Positions 54,001 through 62,085 of a stretch of DNA of 64,000 bases are shown here, in pieces. How positions within the stretch are numbered: position 1 is the stretch's first letter; each line of letters begins with the position of its first letter. The stretch is from Acidobacteriota bacterium (GTDB lineage Bacteria > Acidobacteriota > UBA890 > WLXD01). Where the stretch lies: contig WLXD01000001.1 in the NCBI GenBank assembly GCA_012103255.1, positions 186,001-250,000 on the forward strand, given 5' to 3'. The notes beneath the pieces were generated by a model, which was given only the letters and a program-made list of their open reading frames with translations, was not told the origin of the DNA and did not search any database. The translations under genes were made by a program, and so were the position numbers.

Positions 54001-54197
54001 GGACGGGTGACGAGCGTTTCCATCTCCTCCGGGCCCACACCTGCATAGCCGGTGCGCACCGTGAGACTCGGAAATTCCATGTCGGGCATGAGATCGACCG
54101 GCAGCCGGGTCAACGAAACGATTCCCAACGTGAAGATCACGACCGCGAGCATGAGCACGGTTACGGGGCGGTTGATGGCAGCCTTCGGCAAATTCAT
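51066..54197 (-). CDS. RND-family efflux pump, inner-membrane subunit (HAE1 type)
   Basis: This 1043-aa protein has the RND layout: first span (PVTVLMLAVVIFTLGIVSL), a periplasmic porter domain, spans 2-6 including GMLVDNAIVVLENIFRHREA with the proton-relay Asp, then the repeat of this plan in the second half (GIVVNNAIVLQDYINLLRRR). It exports hydrophobic or amphiphilic compounds in a tripartite pump. The adaptor gene lies upstream with a 4-base overlap. No outer-membrane factor gene is in the window, so a shared TolC-like protein is presumably used. Confidence 0.96.
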   Translation of the reverse strand: MNLPKAAINRPVTVLMLAVVIFTLGIVSLTRLPVDLMPDMEFPSLTVRTGYAGVGPEEMETLVTRPIERSMASVPMIERITGSSSEGNSNVTIAFEWGANLDEASAEIRTRLDRLRGALPEDADAPTLFKFDPSQFPILYMAVAGDRDPRELRQFVEDQMQYRLERVPGVAAADISGGLRRQILIELDLEKLLAYDISVTSVVNTLRRENLNEPVGPVAEGEFEVLLRTQGEFESVDPMRSVVVATRGGVPVYLRDIAEVKDSFEEVRQMIRLDGQPAIRLSVRKQSGANTVNVANAVHDELARIRRDFPDLIITPIFDQSEYIEESISNVRSSAVFGSVLAILVLFLFLRNLRSTLIIGVSIPIAVVATFVLMYYNGFTLNTMSFGGLALGVGMLVDNAIVVLENIFRHREAGETKEQAAILGSSEVSTAIIASTMTTLAVFVPLVFLTGMAGVMFQQLSLVVAFALAASLLVALTVIPVLCHRFLQVRPPDREHHPMMRQMVERSGNMLAALDASYERMIHWALAHRKTVVLGATALFFGSFLLVPFIGFELMPQTDEGEVRVNVEMPSGTRVDVTDMVIREIEDVIREQVPEATAILAEVGGGGWRESATNRGNLRISLAPDRERSSQEISAILRPHLVRRPGMVAFAYPGNSNWLFRGMGGEGTSLSVEVRGHDLEVGTQVAEQVQNMMRRIDGVADPRLSRKPGVPELRVVLDREKAATMGLNLADTAAVLRTAIGGRVATRFRDQGKEFDVLVRLQESDRERIGQLDRLPIITPTGQRIAASSIVTLERREGPVNIQRKDQERIINVSADIEGRDMGSVMADIQEGVRGLDLPNGFVVLLGDEYEEQQKAFRDLLMVLVLAVILVYSVMASQFESLREPFLILFSIPMAAVGIILMLFLTGTTFNIRAFIGMIMLAGIVVNNAIVLQDYINLLRRRDDMELHAAVKLAGRRRLRPILMTTLTTVLAMVPMALGLGEGGELQSPMARVVIAGLLASTLITLVLIPTIYTMVEEWSWRRKERKAQDQSPGYGASPEVAG

Positions 54198-55369
54198 GAT
54201 GTCGCCCCTTCGCTGTCCTGAGCCGACGGTGCGCCGATAACTCGCACGGCATCTCCATCACGCAGGAGATTCGCGCCCATCGTCGCCACGGTATCGCCGG
54301 CCTCCAGGCCTTCGGTAATCTCGATCCAGTTCTCTTCCGATAGTCCGGTCCGCACCACGGTGAAGTGCGCGACCTCTTCGCTGATTACGTAAACGCCTTC
54401 ATCCTGGCCGCGTACCACGAGTGCCTCGCGAGGCACGCGCAGTGCATCGCGGTTGCTGCCAAGACTGAGATCGACGCGAGCGAACATCTCCGCCCGCAAT
54501 CGGTTGTCTGTGTTGGGCACCACAACTTCGACCTGAGCCGTTCGGGTCTGCGGGTCAAGCAGCGGCGAGATGCGTGCAACGCGGCCAACGAATCGTTCGC
54601 CGGGAAGCGCGTCGACGACAACGATGCCTTCGGCGCCCTGCTCAACTTTCGCAAGCTCGCGTTCCGGCACCGCTGCGATCAACTCCAGAGTCGCCAGATT
54701 CACGATCGTGGCGACTGGTGTGTTGGAGTTCACGAGAGCACCCGGATCGACGAAGCGACGTCCGATGAAACCGTCCATCGGCGCGCTGATACTCATCTGG
54801 TCGTGACGAATCTGCAGTTCCCGGTAGCTGGCTTCGGACTGTACTTGCTGGGCCCGAGCCAGATTCACCTGCGATTGGGCCACGTCGAAACGCGTCTGCG
54901 CCTGTTCCATTTCCTCGGCCGACGTCAGGCCGGACTCATGCAGCCCACGCGCCCGCTCCAGGATGAGCTCCTGGTTGCGGAGTTCGAGCTGGCGCTGCTG
55001 CACTACGGCAAGCTGCACTTCGAGGGCAGCTTCGGACTGCTGCAGCTGCTGCAGGAGTTCGTCGTCCTCGATCTGCGCCAGAATGTCGCCGGCGCTCACG
55101 CGGTCGCCGAGATCCACCAGCACCGACTCCACGCGTCCGCTCACCCGCGGCGTGACCTCGACCTGCTCCTGAGCACGGAGAGATCCGACGAGCGTGACGG
55201 CTTCGGACACGGGACCGTACTCGGCCTCCGCGGCGCTCACGGAGCGGCCAAAGCCACCCGGGGGCATCTGGAATCCGCCTTCGGTTTCCGTCGGCCACAC
55301 CACGTACAGGCGAAAGGCGATAAGGCCGGCGAGCAAAGCAACGCCGGCGAGCACAAGCTTACGGTTCAT
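54194..55369 (-). CDS. RND efflux periplasmic adaptor subunit (membrane fusion protein)
   Basis: The protein is 391 aa from ATG 55369, with an N-terminal membrane anchor (LVLAGVALLAGLIAFRLYVVW). The lipoyl half-motifs (VTPRVSGRVESVLVDLGDRV, ISAPMDGFIGRRFVDPGALV) flank a coiled-coil hairpin rich in Gln/Leu/Glu (ELLQQLQQSEAALEVQLAVV), followed by beta-barrel and membrane-proximal domains. It connects the RND subunit to an outer-membrane channel. The gene overlaps the pump gene by ATGA. The region 55370-55616 upstream has no gene; it must hold the promoters of this operon and of the divergent deaminase, but I see no clear operator. Confidence 0.95.
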   Translation of the reverse strand: MNRKLVLAGVALLAGLIAFRLYVVWPTETEGGFQMPPGGFGRSVSAAEAEYGPVSEAVTLVGSLRAQEQVEVTPRVSGRVESVLVDLGDRVSAGDILAQIEDDELLQQLQQSEAALEVQLAVVQQRQLELRNQELILERARGLHESGLTSAEEMEQAQTRFDVAQSQVNLARAQQVQSEASYRELQIRHDQMSISAPMDGFIGRRFVDPGALVNSNTPVATIVNLATLELIAAVPERELAKVEQGAEGIVVVDALPGERFVGRVARISPLLDPQTRTAQVEVVVPNTDNRLRAEMFARVDLSLGSNRDALRVPREALVVRGQDEGVYVISEEVAHFTVVRTGLSEENWIEITEGLEAGDTVATMGANLLRDGDAVRVIGAPSAQDSEGATS

Positions 55370-55616
55370 GGCCCGGCCAGGCTGATGGGGGTGGAGTCGG
55401 TCGCTTACCGAGAAGTCTGTCACACGGGTACCCGTGGCAGCGGGCGAAAGGGCGTTCTTTGCACGACCCCGACGTTCTTTACAAACGCCTCGGCGGGCTG
55501 CATTCGTCTGCTATTTCGGCCGCGCTGCTCGCGTGGATACGACCCGTGGCCAACCGGTGGCGTGCCGCGGACTAAAGTACGGCCGTACCGAGGCCAACCT
55601 GCTAGGAGCGGAGCGC

Positions 55617-56075
55617 ATGACACGACCGAGCTGGGACCAGTACTACATGGGCATCGCTGGGGCGGTCGCCGAGCGGTCCAACTGCCTGCGGCGCAAGGTA
55701 GGGGCGCTGGTGGTCGTCGAGAAGTCGATCATCTCCACCGGGTACAACGGCTCACCGATGGGCGTGACGAACTGCAGCGACGGCGGCTGCCCACGCTGCG
55801 CGTCCGACGCCGAACCGGGCACCGGCTACGACACCTGTATCTGCGTCCACGCGGAGCAGAACGCGTTCCTCCTGGCAGCACGCAACGGCAACAGTACCGA
55901 CGGCGGAACGCTCTACACGACCCTGCGCCCATGTTTCGGGTGCACGAAGGAAGCGATCCAGGCAGGTATTCGCGAGATCGTCTACGCCGAATCGGCCGCG
56001 TACGAAGACGAACTCGAGCAGGTTTACCAGCGTCTGGTGGCCGAGTCGCAGATCTTCTTCCGCCACCTACGCTAG
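55617..56075 (+). CDS. dCMP deaminase (ComEB-like)
   Basis: This 152-aa zinc deaminase acts in pyrimidine metabolism, converting dCMP to dUMP. The zinc site is complete: HAE in CICVHAEQNAF and PCxxC in TTLRPCFGCTKEA. The N-terminal WDQYYMGIAGAVAERSNCLR and the Cys-rich insert NCSDGGCPRCASD are typical of the dCMP deaminase/ComEB branch. AGGAGCGGAGCGC precedes the ATG. It is isolated, 25 bases from the convergent yhbY stop. Confidence 0.94.
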   Translation: MTRPSWDQYYMGIAGAVAERSNCLRRKVGALVVVEKSIISTGYNGSPMGVTNCSDGGCPRCASDAEPGTGYDTCICVHAEQNAFLLAARNGNSTDGGTLYTTLRPCFGCTKEAIQAGIREIVYAESAAYEDELEQVYQRLVAESQIFFRHLR

Positions 56076-56100
56076 GCGGCAGCGCCGCTAGGTCGCCCGC

Positions 56101-56397
56101 TCAGGGGAGCTTGTAGCGACGCTCATCCGGGTCGACCTTGGCGCGATACAGAATCGCCACCCGACCGATGGTTCCGATCAAGACCGCACCGGTGACCGCG
56201 GCCAACTCGGCTGCCTGGGCCTTGCGCTCATCGCGATCGGCAACGAATCGAGCCTTCACGAGTTCATGGCGCGCTAGCACCTCTTCGGCCTGCTCGAGCA
56301 CGCCCGGAGCGAGCCCCGCCTTGCCGACCCGCACGAGGGGGTCCAGCGAGTGAGCCTGACCTTTCAGCCAGCGTTTCTGCTTGGTGCTCAGTTCCAT
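56101..56397 (-). CDS. yhbY: YhbY-family CRM-domain RNA-binding protein
   Basis: This 98-aa single CRM domain has the family start LSTKQKRWLKGQAHSLDPLV, followed by VRVGKAGLAPGVLEQAEEVL, the basic HELVKARFV strand and the GTIGRVAILYR segment with the conserved Gly-rich loop. YhbY proteins associate with pre-50S ribosomal particles. The ATG overlaps the stop of the upstream amidohydrolase by 10 bases, so they are translationally coupled even though the functions look unrelated. Confidence 0.95.
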   Translation of the reverse strand: MELSTKQKRWLKGQAHSLDPLVRVGKAGLAPGVLEQAEEVLARHELVKARFVADRDERKAQAAELAAVTGAVLIGTIGRVAILYRAKVDPDERRYKLP

Positions 56398-57695
56398 CCG
56401 TCCGCCTCGTGCATCAGTTCGCCGTCTTTGAAGACTGCGACGATCTGCCGCAGCGCACTCAGATCATCCGCTGGATTGCCTTCCACCGTGATCACATCTG
56501 CGAGCTTTCCCTCGGCCAGGCGCCCGAGCTCGGTGAGGCCAAAGATCGAGGCGTTGCCGGCGGTGGCCGCACGCAGCACCTCGAGACGCGTCATCCCGTA
56601 GTCGTGCATGAGTTCGAGTTCGCGCACGTTGTCGCCGTGCGGGTAGACCCCCACATCGCCGCCGAAGCAAATCGGTACCCCTGCGGCCAGCGCTTCCTGG
56701 AAGCTCCGACGCTTCGCAACGATGCGCGCGGGTTCGGGATCCACTCCTTTGTTCCAGCCGCGATATTGCAGAATCGCGTCGCCCGCCGCGAGCGTGGGAC
56801 AGAGCGCGACGCCGCGCTCCGCCATGAGCGCGAACACCTCGGCATCGCCCCCGTCGCCGTGGTCGATCGTCCGGACTCCTGCCAGCACGGCGCGACGCAT
56901 TCCCTCAGCGGTGGCAGCGTGCGCCACCACGGGCCGGCCTGACGACGACGCAATCTCGACGATGAGATCCAACTCGGCCTGAGTGAACGTGGGCTGCGCG
57001 GTGCCGTCCGGACCCCAGCGATAGTCCGCGTAGACCTTGATCCAGTCGGCGCCCGCGCCGATCTGGCGACGAGTCTTGCGTGTGAGGTCGTCGAAACCGT
57101 CCGCCACTTCCGCACCGCGATGCAGGGTCTGCTCAGGCGCACCGCGCGGCCCGTAGCTACCCGACGTCACCAGCGCCTTCGTGGAGATCAACATCCGGGG
57201 TCCAGGGATCACGCCCTTTTCGATCGCGGCTTTGATCCCCACATCCGCGAAGTCGGCGCCTTCGGTGCCCAGGTCGCGAACGGTGGTCACGCCAGCCCGT
57301 AGCGTTGCGGCGGCATGAACCACCGCGCGAGCGGTCCGTTCACCGAGCGACTCCTGCAGCACCTGATCGGTCCAGGCTGTCTCGTTGTAGGGGTGCAGGA
57401 AGAAGTGCGAATGGCCCTCGATGAGCCCAGGCAGCACGGTCTTCCCGGGCAGATCGACCCAGCGGACGTCAGCCGTTGTGACGAGGTCATCTGCGGGGCC
57501 GGCGTAGCCGATCCGATTGCCGCGAATCAGGACGGCCCAATCGGTGTGCATGGTTTCGCCGTCGAACACGCGATCCGGCACGAGGACGACCCCGCCACTG
57601 GGTTGCTGTGTGGCGCCAACCTGAGGCACCCCAGCACCCATGCTTCCCGCCACGAGCGCTGCCAGAACCGCGACTCCGAGTCGTCTCATCATCAT
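56388..57695 (-). CDS. Exported amidohydrolase (imidazolonepropionase-like metal-dependent hydrolase)
   Basis: This protein of about 435 aa has a signal peptide (LGVAVLAALVAGSMGAGVPQ). Amidohydrolase metal ligands are visible: HxH in PGLIEGHSHFFLHP, the carbamylated-Lys position in WIKVYADYRWG, His in VVAHAATAEG, His in TIDHGDGGD, and Asp in CFGGDVGVYPHG. The family includes prolidase-like and Xaa-Arg dipeptidases, so a periplasmic peptidase-like hydrolase is likely. Three consecutive Met codons start the frame; 57695 is taken with AAGG just upstream. Confidence 0.9.
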   Translation of the reverse strand: MMMRRLGVAVLAALVAGSMGAGVPQVGATQQPSGGVVLVPDRVFDGETMHTDWAVLIRGNRIGYAGPADDLVTTADVRWVDLPGKTVLPGLIEGHSHFFLHPYNETAWTDQVLQESLGERTARAVVHAAATLRAGVTTVRDLGTEGADFADVGIKAAIEKGVIPGPRMLISTKALVTSGSYGPRGAPEQTLHRGAEVADGFDDLTRKTRRQIGAGADWIKVYADYRWGPDGTAQPTFTQAELDLIVEIASSSGRPVVAHAATAEGMRRAVLAGVRTIDHGDGGDAEVFALMAERGVALCPTLAAGDAILQYRGWNKGVDPEPARIVAKRRSFQEALAAGVPICFGGDVGVYPHGDNVRELELMHDYGMTRLEVLRAATAGNASIFGLTELGRLAEGKLADVITVEGNPADDLSALRQIVAVFKDGELMHEADGWN

Positions 57696-57867
57696 GCCGC
57701 CTTGTCTCCGTGAACACCGCAAAATCCCATACGTGGCGGCCCTTTATACCCCGCGAACTCGCACATCGCCCGGGGCGACGTGAAACGAACTGCCGGATGT
57801 GCGCACACTAGATGTACAGAGTTCGGTTCCCTGAGAACCCATCCAATGGGACGAGGGAGGTGCGGCG

Positions 57868-59094
57868 ATGGCACTAAAGAAAGCTGCTTCCGTGAACACG
57901 GAGTCCACCAGGAGGCCCACTGCCGCGCCGGCCAAGCCGGTGAAACGCACCCGTCGCACGCTGCAGCGCAAGGCGGGCCGCAAGGGTTCGCGGGTTCGCA
58001 AGCTCCTACGAGCGACGACGAACTCGGCCCCGGATGAGCTGCGCGATCGACTCGCCGAACAGGTGATCGGTCAGGACGACGCGCTCGACGCGATCACCTC
58101 GTCCTGGGCGCGACTGCTGTCGGGTTTGCGAGACCCCGAGCGCCCGCTGCTCACTGCGCTTCTGATGGGTCCCACCGGGGTCGGCAAGACCGAAACGGCC
58201 CGTGCACTCGCGGCCGCTCTGTTCGGAGACGACCGTGCGTTGCACCGCATCAACTGCGAGGAATACGCGCATGGGCACGAGGTTGCCAAACTCCTTGGCT
58301 CGCCTCCCGGGTACGTGGGAGCTGATATCGAGCCCTTGCTGTCGCAGCGTCGGATCGACAAGCCGCACTTCGAGCGCCGCGAAGTCGATCCAGAGGCGGA
58401 GGTGCAGAACCAGGGTTCGGCTCTCATCGATTCGGTGCACGACCCGGAGCACGGCTTGCACTCGATCCTCCTCTTCGACGAGGTCGAGAAGGCGCATCCG
58501 ACGCTCTGGAATGCACTGCTCGGCATCCTCGACGATGGCCGCGTGACGCTGGGCAACAACGCGACCACTGATCTGCGCCGGTCCGTCATTCTCATGACGA
58601 CCAACGTCGGCAGCCGCGAGATGGGCGCAGCCGTCGGAAGGGTGCCGCTCGGGTTTGCGTCGACCGGCGAAGAAGGACAGGCCGAAGATCTGGCCGCGAT
58701 CGCGCAGCACGCTGCGCGCGAGGTCTTCCCGGCCGAGTTCCTCAACCGGTTCGATCAGACGTTGGTCTATCGTCCGCTAGCGCCCGAGGATCTCGGTTTG
58801 ATCTTCGACAAGTTCCTCGCGGCGGTGAACCAACGCGCTCACGCGCAGGCCGGGGTACCCCTTTTGATCAAGGCCAGCGCAAAGGCGAAGGCGCTGGTGA
58901 TTGAACGCGGCACCGAGCCCGCGCTTGGGGCACGTCCGCTGCGACGGGCCATCGAGCGGTTGATCGTGGATCCTGTGTCCCAGCTCCTCGCGGGAGCAGC
59001 GATCGGGGCCGGCGATGTGATCGAGGTCGAGGCTGAAGGCGACGACCTCGCGTTCTACCGACTGCCGCGCTCGGCAGACACGATCGTGGCCTAG
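57868..59094 (+). CDS. Stand-alone ClpB/ClpA-D2-like AAA+ ATPase
   Basis: This 408-aa protein has a very basic, probably disordered N-terminal tail (residues 1-50, Lys/Arg/Ala-rich). One AAA+ module of the Clp C-terminal type follows: IGQDDALDAI, Walker A GPTGVGKT (101-108), pore-loop-like GSPPGYVG (144-151), Walker B LLFDEVEKAH (201-210), sensor 1 ILMTTN, an Arg finger in FLNRFDQT, and sensor 2 GARPLRRAIERL in the small domain. Relative to ClpB, an insert of roughly 35 residues (about 152-196) follows the pore loop. There is no first AAA ring, no N-domain and no ClpP-binding loop that I can see. It is probably an unfoldase with an unusual adaptor or nucleic-acid-binding tail. Confidence 0.88.
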   Translation: MALKKAASVNTESTRRPTAAPAKPVKRTRRTLQRKAGRKGSRVRKLLRATTNSAPDELRDRLAEQVIGQDDALDAITSSWARLLSGLRDPERPLLTALLMGPTGVGKTETARALAAALFGDDRALHRINCEEYAHGHEVAKLLGSPPGYVGADIEPLLSQRRIDKPHFERREVDPEAEVQNQGSALIDSVHDPEHGLHSILLFDEVEKAHPTLWNALLGILDDGRVTLGNNATTDLRRSVILMTTNVGSREMGAAVGRVPLGFASTGEEGQAEDLAAIAQHAAREVFPAEFLNRFDQTLVYRPLAPEDLGLIFDKFLAAVNQRAHAQAGVPLLIKASAKAKALVIERGTEPALGARPLRRAIERLIVDPVSQLLAGAAIGAGDVIEVEAEGDDLAFYRLPRSADTIVA

Positions 59095-59121
59095 GCCAAC
59101 TAGCTGGAAACGACGACCTCA

Positions 59122-59167
59122 GGGCGCTTCCCGGCCCACAGATAGCGTAGTCTGTGGGCTGGCGCCC
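59122..59167. other. Large inverted repeat after the AAA+ gene
   Basis: Inner arms GCCCACAGA (59134-59142) and TCTGTGGGC (59151-59159) are perfect over 9 bases. Outer arms GGGCGC (59122-59127) and GCGCCC (59162-59167) extend the structure across a small internal loop. It lies in the 207-base gap between the ATPase and the propeller lipoprotein. It could end transcription of the ATPase gene or be an operator; no T-run follows. Confidence 0.5.
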
Positions 59168-59301
59168 CTCGGGTCTCGCCGAAGTTGTTTCAGCGCAGGT
59201 CGAAGTTCTGTCGACCAGCACCCCGGTTTGTTCGTCTAAAAGAACTAGGTGCGTCCGCACGCGGCGGATGCCCAGCCTCGACATGCCCCCGGAGGAACCC
59301 C

Positions 59302-60606
59302 GTGCATACCCGAATCACCCGACCCTGGCTCGCCGCCCTACCTCTTGCCGCGCTCGCGGCGTGTGGCGGAGATGCCGCCGACGCGCCCGAAGGCCCCGCC
59401 TGGGAACACGCTGTTTCGACCGAGGGCAACGTCACGACGATGGACAACCTCTCGGGCTCCAAATGGGGTGGCGACGCGACCCTTGCCGAGCAGCTCTCGA
59501 TCGGCCAGATGGAAGGGGCTGACGAGTACGCGTTCGGCATGGTGAGCGGCATCTGGCCCACCGAAGATCGGGTCTACATCTCCGATGCCCGCCTCAACGA
59601 GGCGCGTGCCTACGATCTCGACGGCAACTTCCTCTTCACCATCGGCGCCACCGGCCAGGGACCTGGCGAATATGAGCGGCCCGCCGGTGTCATCGGACTG
59701 CCGGACGGGCGAATCGCCGTGCACGACGGGCAGCAGCTCGTGGTCTACAGCCACGACGGCGAGTACGAAGAGACCTGGGGAAGCGCGGAAGGCGGCAACT
59801 TCCGGTTCATGGGCCCGGGCATGTACTCCGTGGGCAACGACGGCTCCGTCTACCTGCGATCCATGATCATGCCCGAGGGCGGCTTCGGCATGGGGAGCTT
59901 CTCATCGCTCCAGTTCGAGATGCGGCAAGCGCTTCCCGGCGAGCTCGGTGAAGGCATTCCGGTGCCCAGTTTCGAGTACGAGCAGCCCACGGAAGAGGTC
60001 TCGATGGGAGGCAACATGATCATGATGCCTGTGCCGTTCACGGCCTCGTCGCAGTCAACGATGATGCCCGACGGCGGGTTCGTTGCCGGCGTTCCGGTTG
60101 AATATTCCTTCGAAATCCAGCGCCCGGACGGCACGGTGACAGCCGTGAAGAAGTACTGGCAGCCGGTTCCCGTGAGCGACGGCGAGCTCACCCTTCAGCT
60201 CGCGGGTCAGCGGATCGTGATGAACGGCCAGACGATGGAGATGGACACCTCTGGCATGGAGATCCCCGACACCAAGCCGGCCTACACGAGCCTCATGGCG
60301 ACACGCGACGGCCGCGTAGTCGTGACGCCGTCCACGCTGACTACTGTGAAGCAGGAATGTCTCGATCCGGACCTCGGGCGCGATGACATTCAAAGCATGG
60401 ACTGCACCGACAGCGTGAGCATCGCCGATGTCTTCGACAACGACGGCGCGTTCCTCGGCAGCTTCGAGCTGCCCAACGGCGGTGGCCTGGGCTGGGGTAG
60501 CTACGTCGACGGCGACGACATCTGGATGTCAGTGCAGGACGAGATGGGCACCATCATGGTGAAGCGGTACCGCCTGATCGCACCGCGAGACCCCTCCGAC
60601 AGCTGA
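59302..60606 (+). CDS. Six-bladed beta-propeller lipoprotein
   Basis: This 434-aa protein starts at a GTG with GGAGG 6 bases upstream. Lipobox LAALAAC makes it an envelope lipoprotein. NHL/6-bladed propeller blades are visible (DGNFLFTIGATGQGPGEYER followed by PAGVIGLPDGRIAVHDG and LVVYSHDGEYEETWG), and the last blades hold a Cys pair (KQECLDPDLGRDDIQSMDC). Methionine and Gly are frequent in the middle part (GGNMIMMPV). Proteins of this type are numerous in Acidobacteriota and Bacteroidota and are usually binding scaffolds; no enzyme activity is implied. Confidence 0.85.
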   Translation: MHTRITRPWLAALPLAALAACGGDAADAPEGPAWEHAVSTEGNVTTMDNLSGSKWGGDATLAEQLSIGQMEGADEYAFGMVSGIWPTEDRVYISDARLNEARAYDLDGNFLFTIGATGQGPGEYERPAGVIGLPDGRIAVHDGQQLVVYSHDGEYEETWGSAEGGNFRFMGPGMYSVGNDGSVYLRSMIMPEGGFGMGSFSSLQFEMRQALPGELGEGIPVPSFEYEQPTEEVSMGGNMIMMPVPFTASSQSTMMPDGGFVAGVPVEYSFEIQRPDGTVTAVKKYWQPVPVSDGELTLQLAGQRIVMNGQTMEMDTSGMEIPDTKPAYTSLMATRDGRVVVTPSTLTTVKQECLDPDLGRDDIQSMDCTDSVSIADVFDNDGAFLGSFELPNGGGLGWGSYVDGDDIWMSVQDEMGTIMVKRYRLIAPRDPSDS

Positions 60607-60618
60607 GCTACTGACAAT

Positions 60619-62085
60619 TCATTCGGCAAACAATCGGTCGAGCGCGTTGGACTGCACGGGTCCACGCGCTCGGCCGATTGCCACGTAGACGAGAAGCGCA
60701 AGTCCGATCGCTGGGAAAACCTGGTGCACTGTGGCGGCGATCGGCAATTGCGGCCAAAGCAGCAGGACCATCAACCCGGACGCGAACGACGCCAGGACGC
60801 CGTGCGCGTTGCCGCCGCGCCAGAACAGGCCGAGCAACACCGCAGGCGCGAAGCAAGCCGCGTACATCGAGCCCGAGAGCACGGTCAGGCCGACGATTCC
60901 GCCCGGAGGCCGCAACGCGATCACGGCGGTAATGAGCGCAAACAGCGCAACCCAAATCCGCGTCCGGCGGAGCTCGGACGCCTCGGATTGCACACCGCGC
61001 CACACGGACGCGATGTCGCGCTCGGCCGTCGAGGCCATCACTAGCAGAACCGAGTCGAGCGACGACATCGCAGCGGCCACCATGGCCACCAGCAGGAACG
61101 CGGTGACTCCGGGACTGAAGACGTCGGCGCTTGTGAGCAACATCGGCACGACCTGGTCCGTATCGGTCACGCCCTCCGGGAATATCGCGCGCGCAAAGAG
61201 CCCGAGCGGAACCAGTAGCGTGTACACCAACGCGAAGGCCAGCGTCGAGGTCCAGACGCCGGCACGGATGCTCGTTGCGTCATCGATGGCATAGAACCGT
61301 GAGAGCTGGCGTGGTTCGGTGACAAACTTGGCTGTTCCCGCTACCAGCACGCCGACGATGTACACGAGCGGCAGCGGGCCGTTGAGCGCGAACAGGTGAG
61401 CCGTTGCGGGTGCCGCGCGCACTTCGGCGAGGGCCCCCAGGCCGCCGGCGGCGCGCACTGTGCCGCTGAATAGCATCAGCGCCGCGAAGACCATGACGAC
61501 TCCCTGGACGGCGTCGGTCTTCACCACCGAAATGAACCCACCAGCAACCGTGTAGCCCACGACAACGACGAAGACCAGAACGATGGCCGCCTCGTACGGA
61601 ATCTCCAGGAATGCCTGCACGAGATTGCCGATGCCTTTGAACACGGCCGTCATGTAGAAGAAGCTCGCAAACAGCACGATCACGGCAGCCGAGACACGCG
61701 CCGCGACGCTGTCGAAACGGAAGCCGATGTAGTCCGCTACCGTGAGCGATCCGAGCTCGCCTGTGAAGCGGCGGAGTCGCGGTGCCACGAATCGCCAGGC
61801 GACAAACGACATCACCACGGTGGCCGGTGCGAGCAGCAGCCAGCCGCCCCCCCACGCGTAGGCCTGACCAGCGAAGCCGACGAAACTGTTGGTGCTCGAA
61901 TACGTGGCGAAGAACGAGAGTCCGAGCACCACTCCGCCCATTGAGCGACCACCGACGTAGTAGTCCGCAACGCCGTGTGTCGCACGATGACCGGTCCAGG
62001 CGTGGTACGCCAGCATCCCCGCATAGGCGAGCAGCAGCAGATGAACCGGCCAGTAGGTCTGAAGCGAATACAACACGCCGCTCAC
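60619..62085 (-). CDS. Sodium:solute symporter (SSS family), second copy
   Basis: This 488-aa protein has about 13 hydrophobic spans. SSS motifs are HGVADYYVGGRSMGGVVLGL, FFATYSSTNSFVGFAGQAYA in the first core helices, and MVAAAMSSLDSVLLVMASTA at the sodium site. GTG 62085 overlaps the stop of the acyl-CoA synthetase gene (GTGA); a longer in-frame start would lie inside that gene. The coupling suggests that it imports the carboxylic acid activated by the synthetase. It shows little similarity to the other symporter (41149-42585) outside family motifs. Confidence 0.92.
   Translation of the reverse strand: MSGVLYSLQTYWPVHLLLLAYAGMLAYHAWTGHRATHGVADYYVGGRSMGGVVLGLSFFATYSSTNSFVGFAGQAYAWGGGWLLLAPATVVMSFVAWRFVAPRLRRFTGELGSLTVADYIGFRFDSVAARVSAAVIVLFASFFYMTAVFKGIGNLVQAFLEIPYEAAIVLVFVVVVGYTVAGGFISVVKTDAVQGVVMVFAALMLFSGTVRAAGGLGALAEVRAAPATAHLFALNGPLPLVYIVGVLVAGTAKFVTEPRQLSRFYAIDDATSIRAGVWTSTLAFALVYTLLVPLGLFARAIFPEGVTDTDQVVPMLLTSADVFSPGVTAFLLVAMVAAAMSSLDSVLLVMASTAERDIASVWRGVQSEASELRRTRIWVALFALITAVIALRPPGGIVGLTVLSGSMYAACFAPAVLLGLFWRGGNAHGVLASFASGLMVLLLWPQLPIAATVHQVFPAIGLALLVYVAIGRARGPVQSNALDRLFAE

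Noticed and set aside
54365-56116. A 583-codon frame crossing the RND adaptor and the dCMP deaminase
   Set aside because: It runs antisense through one certain gene and out of frame through another; composition is not protein-like.
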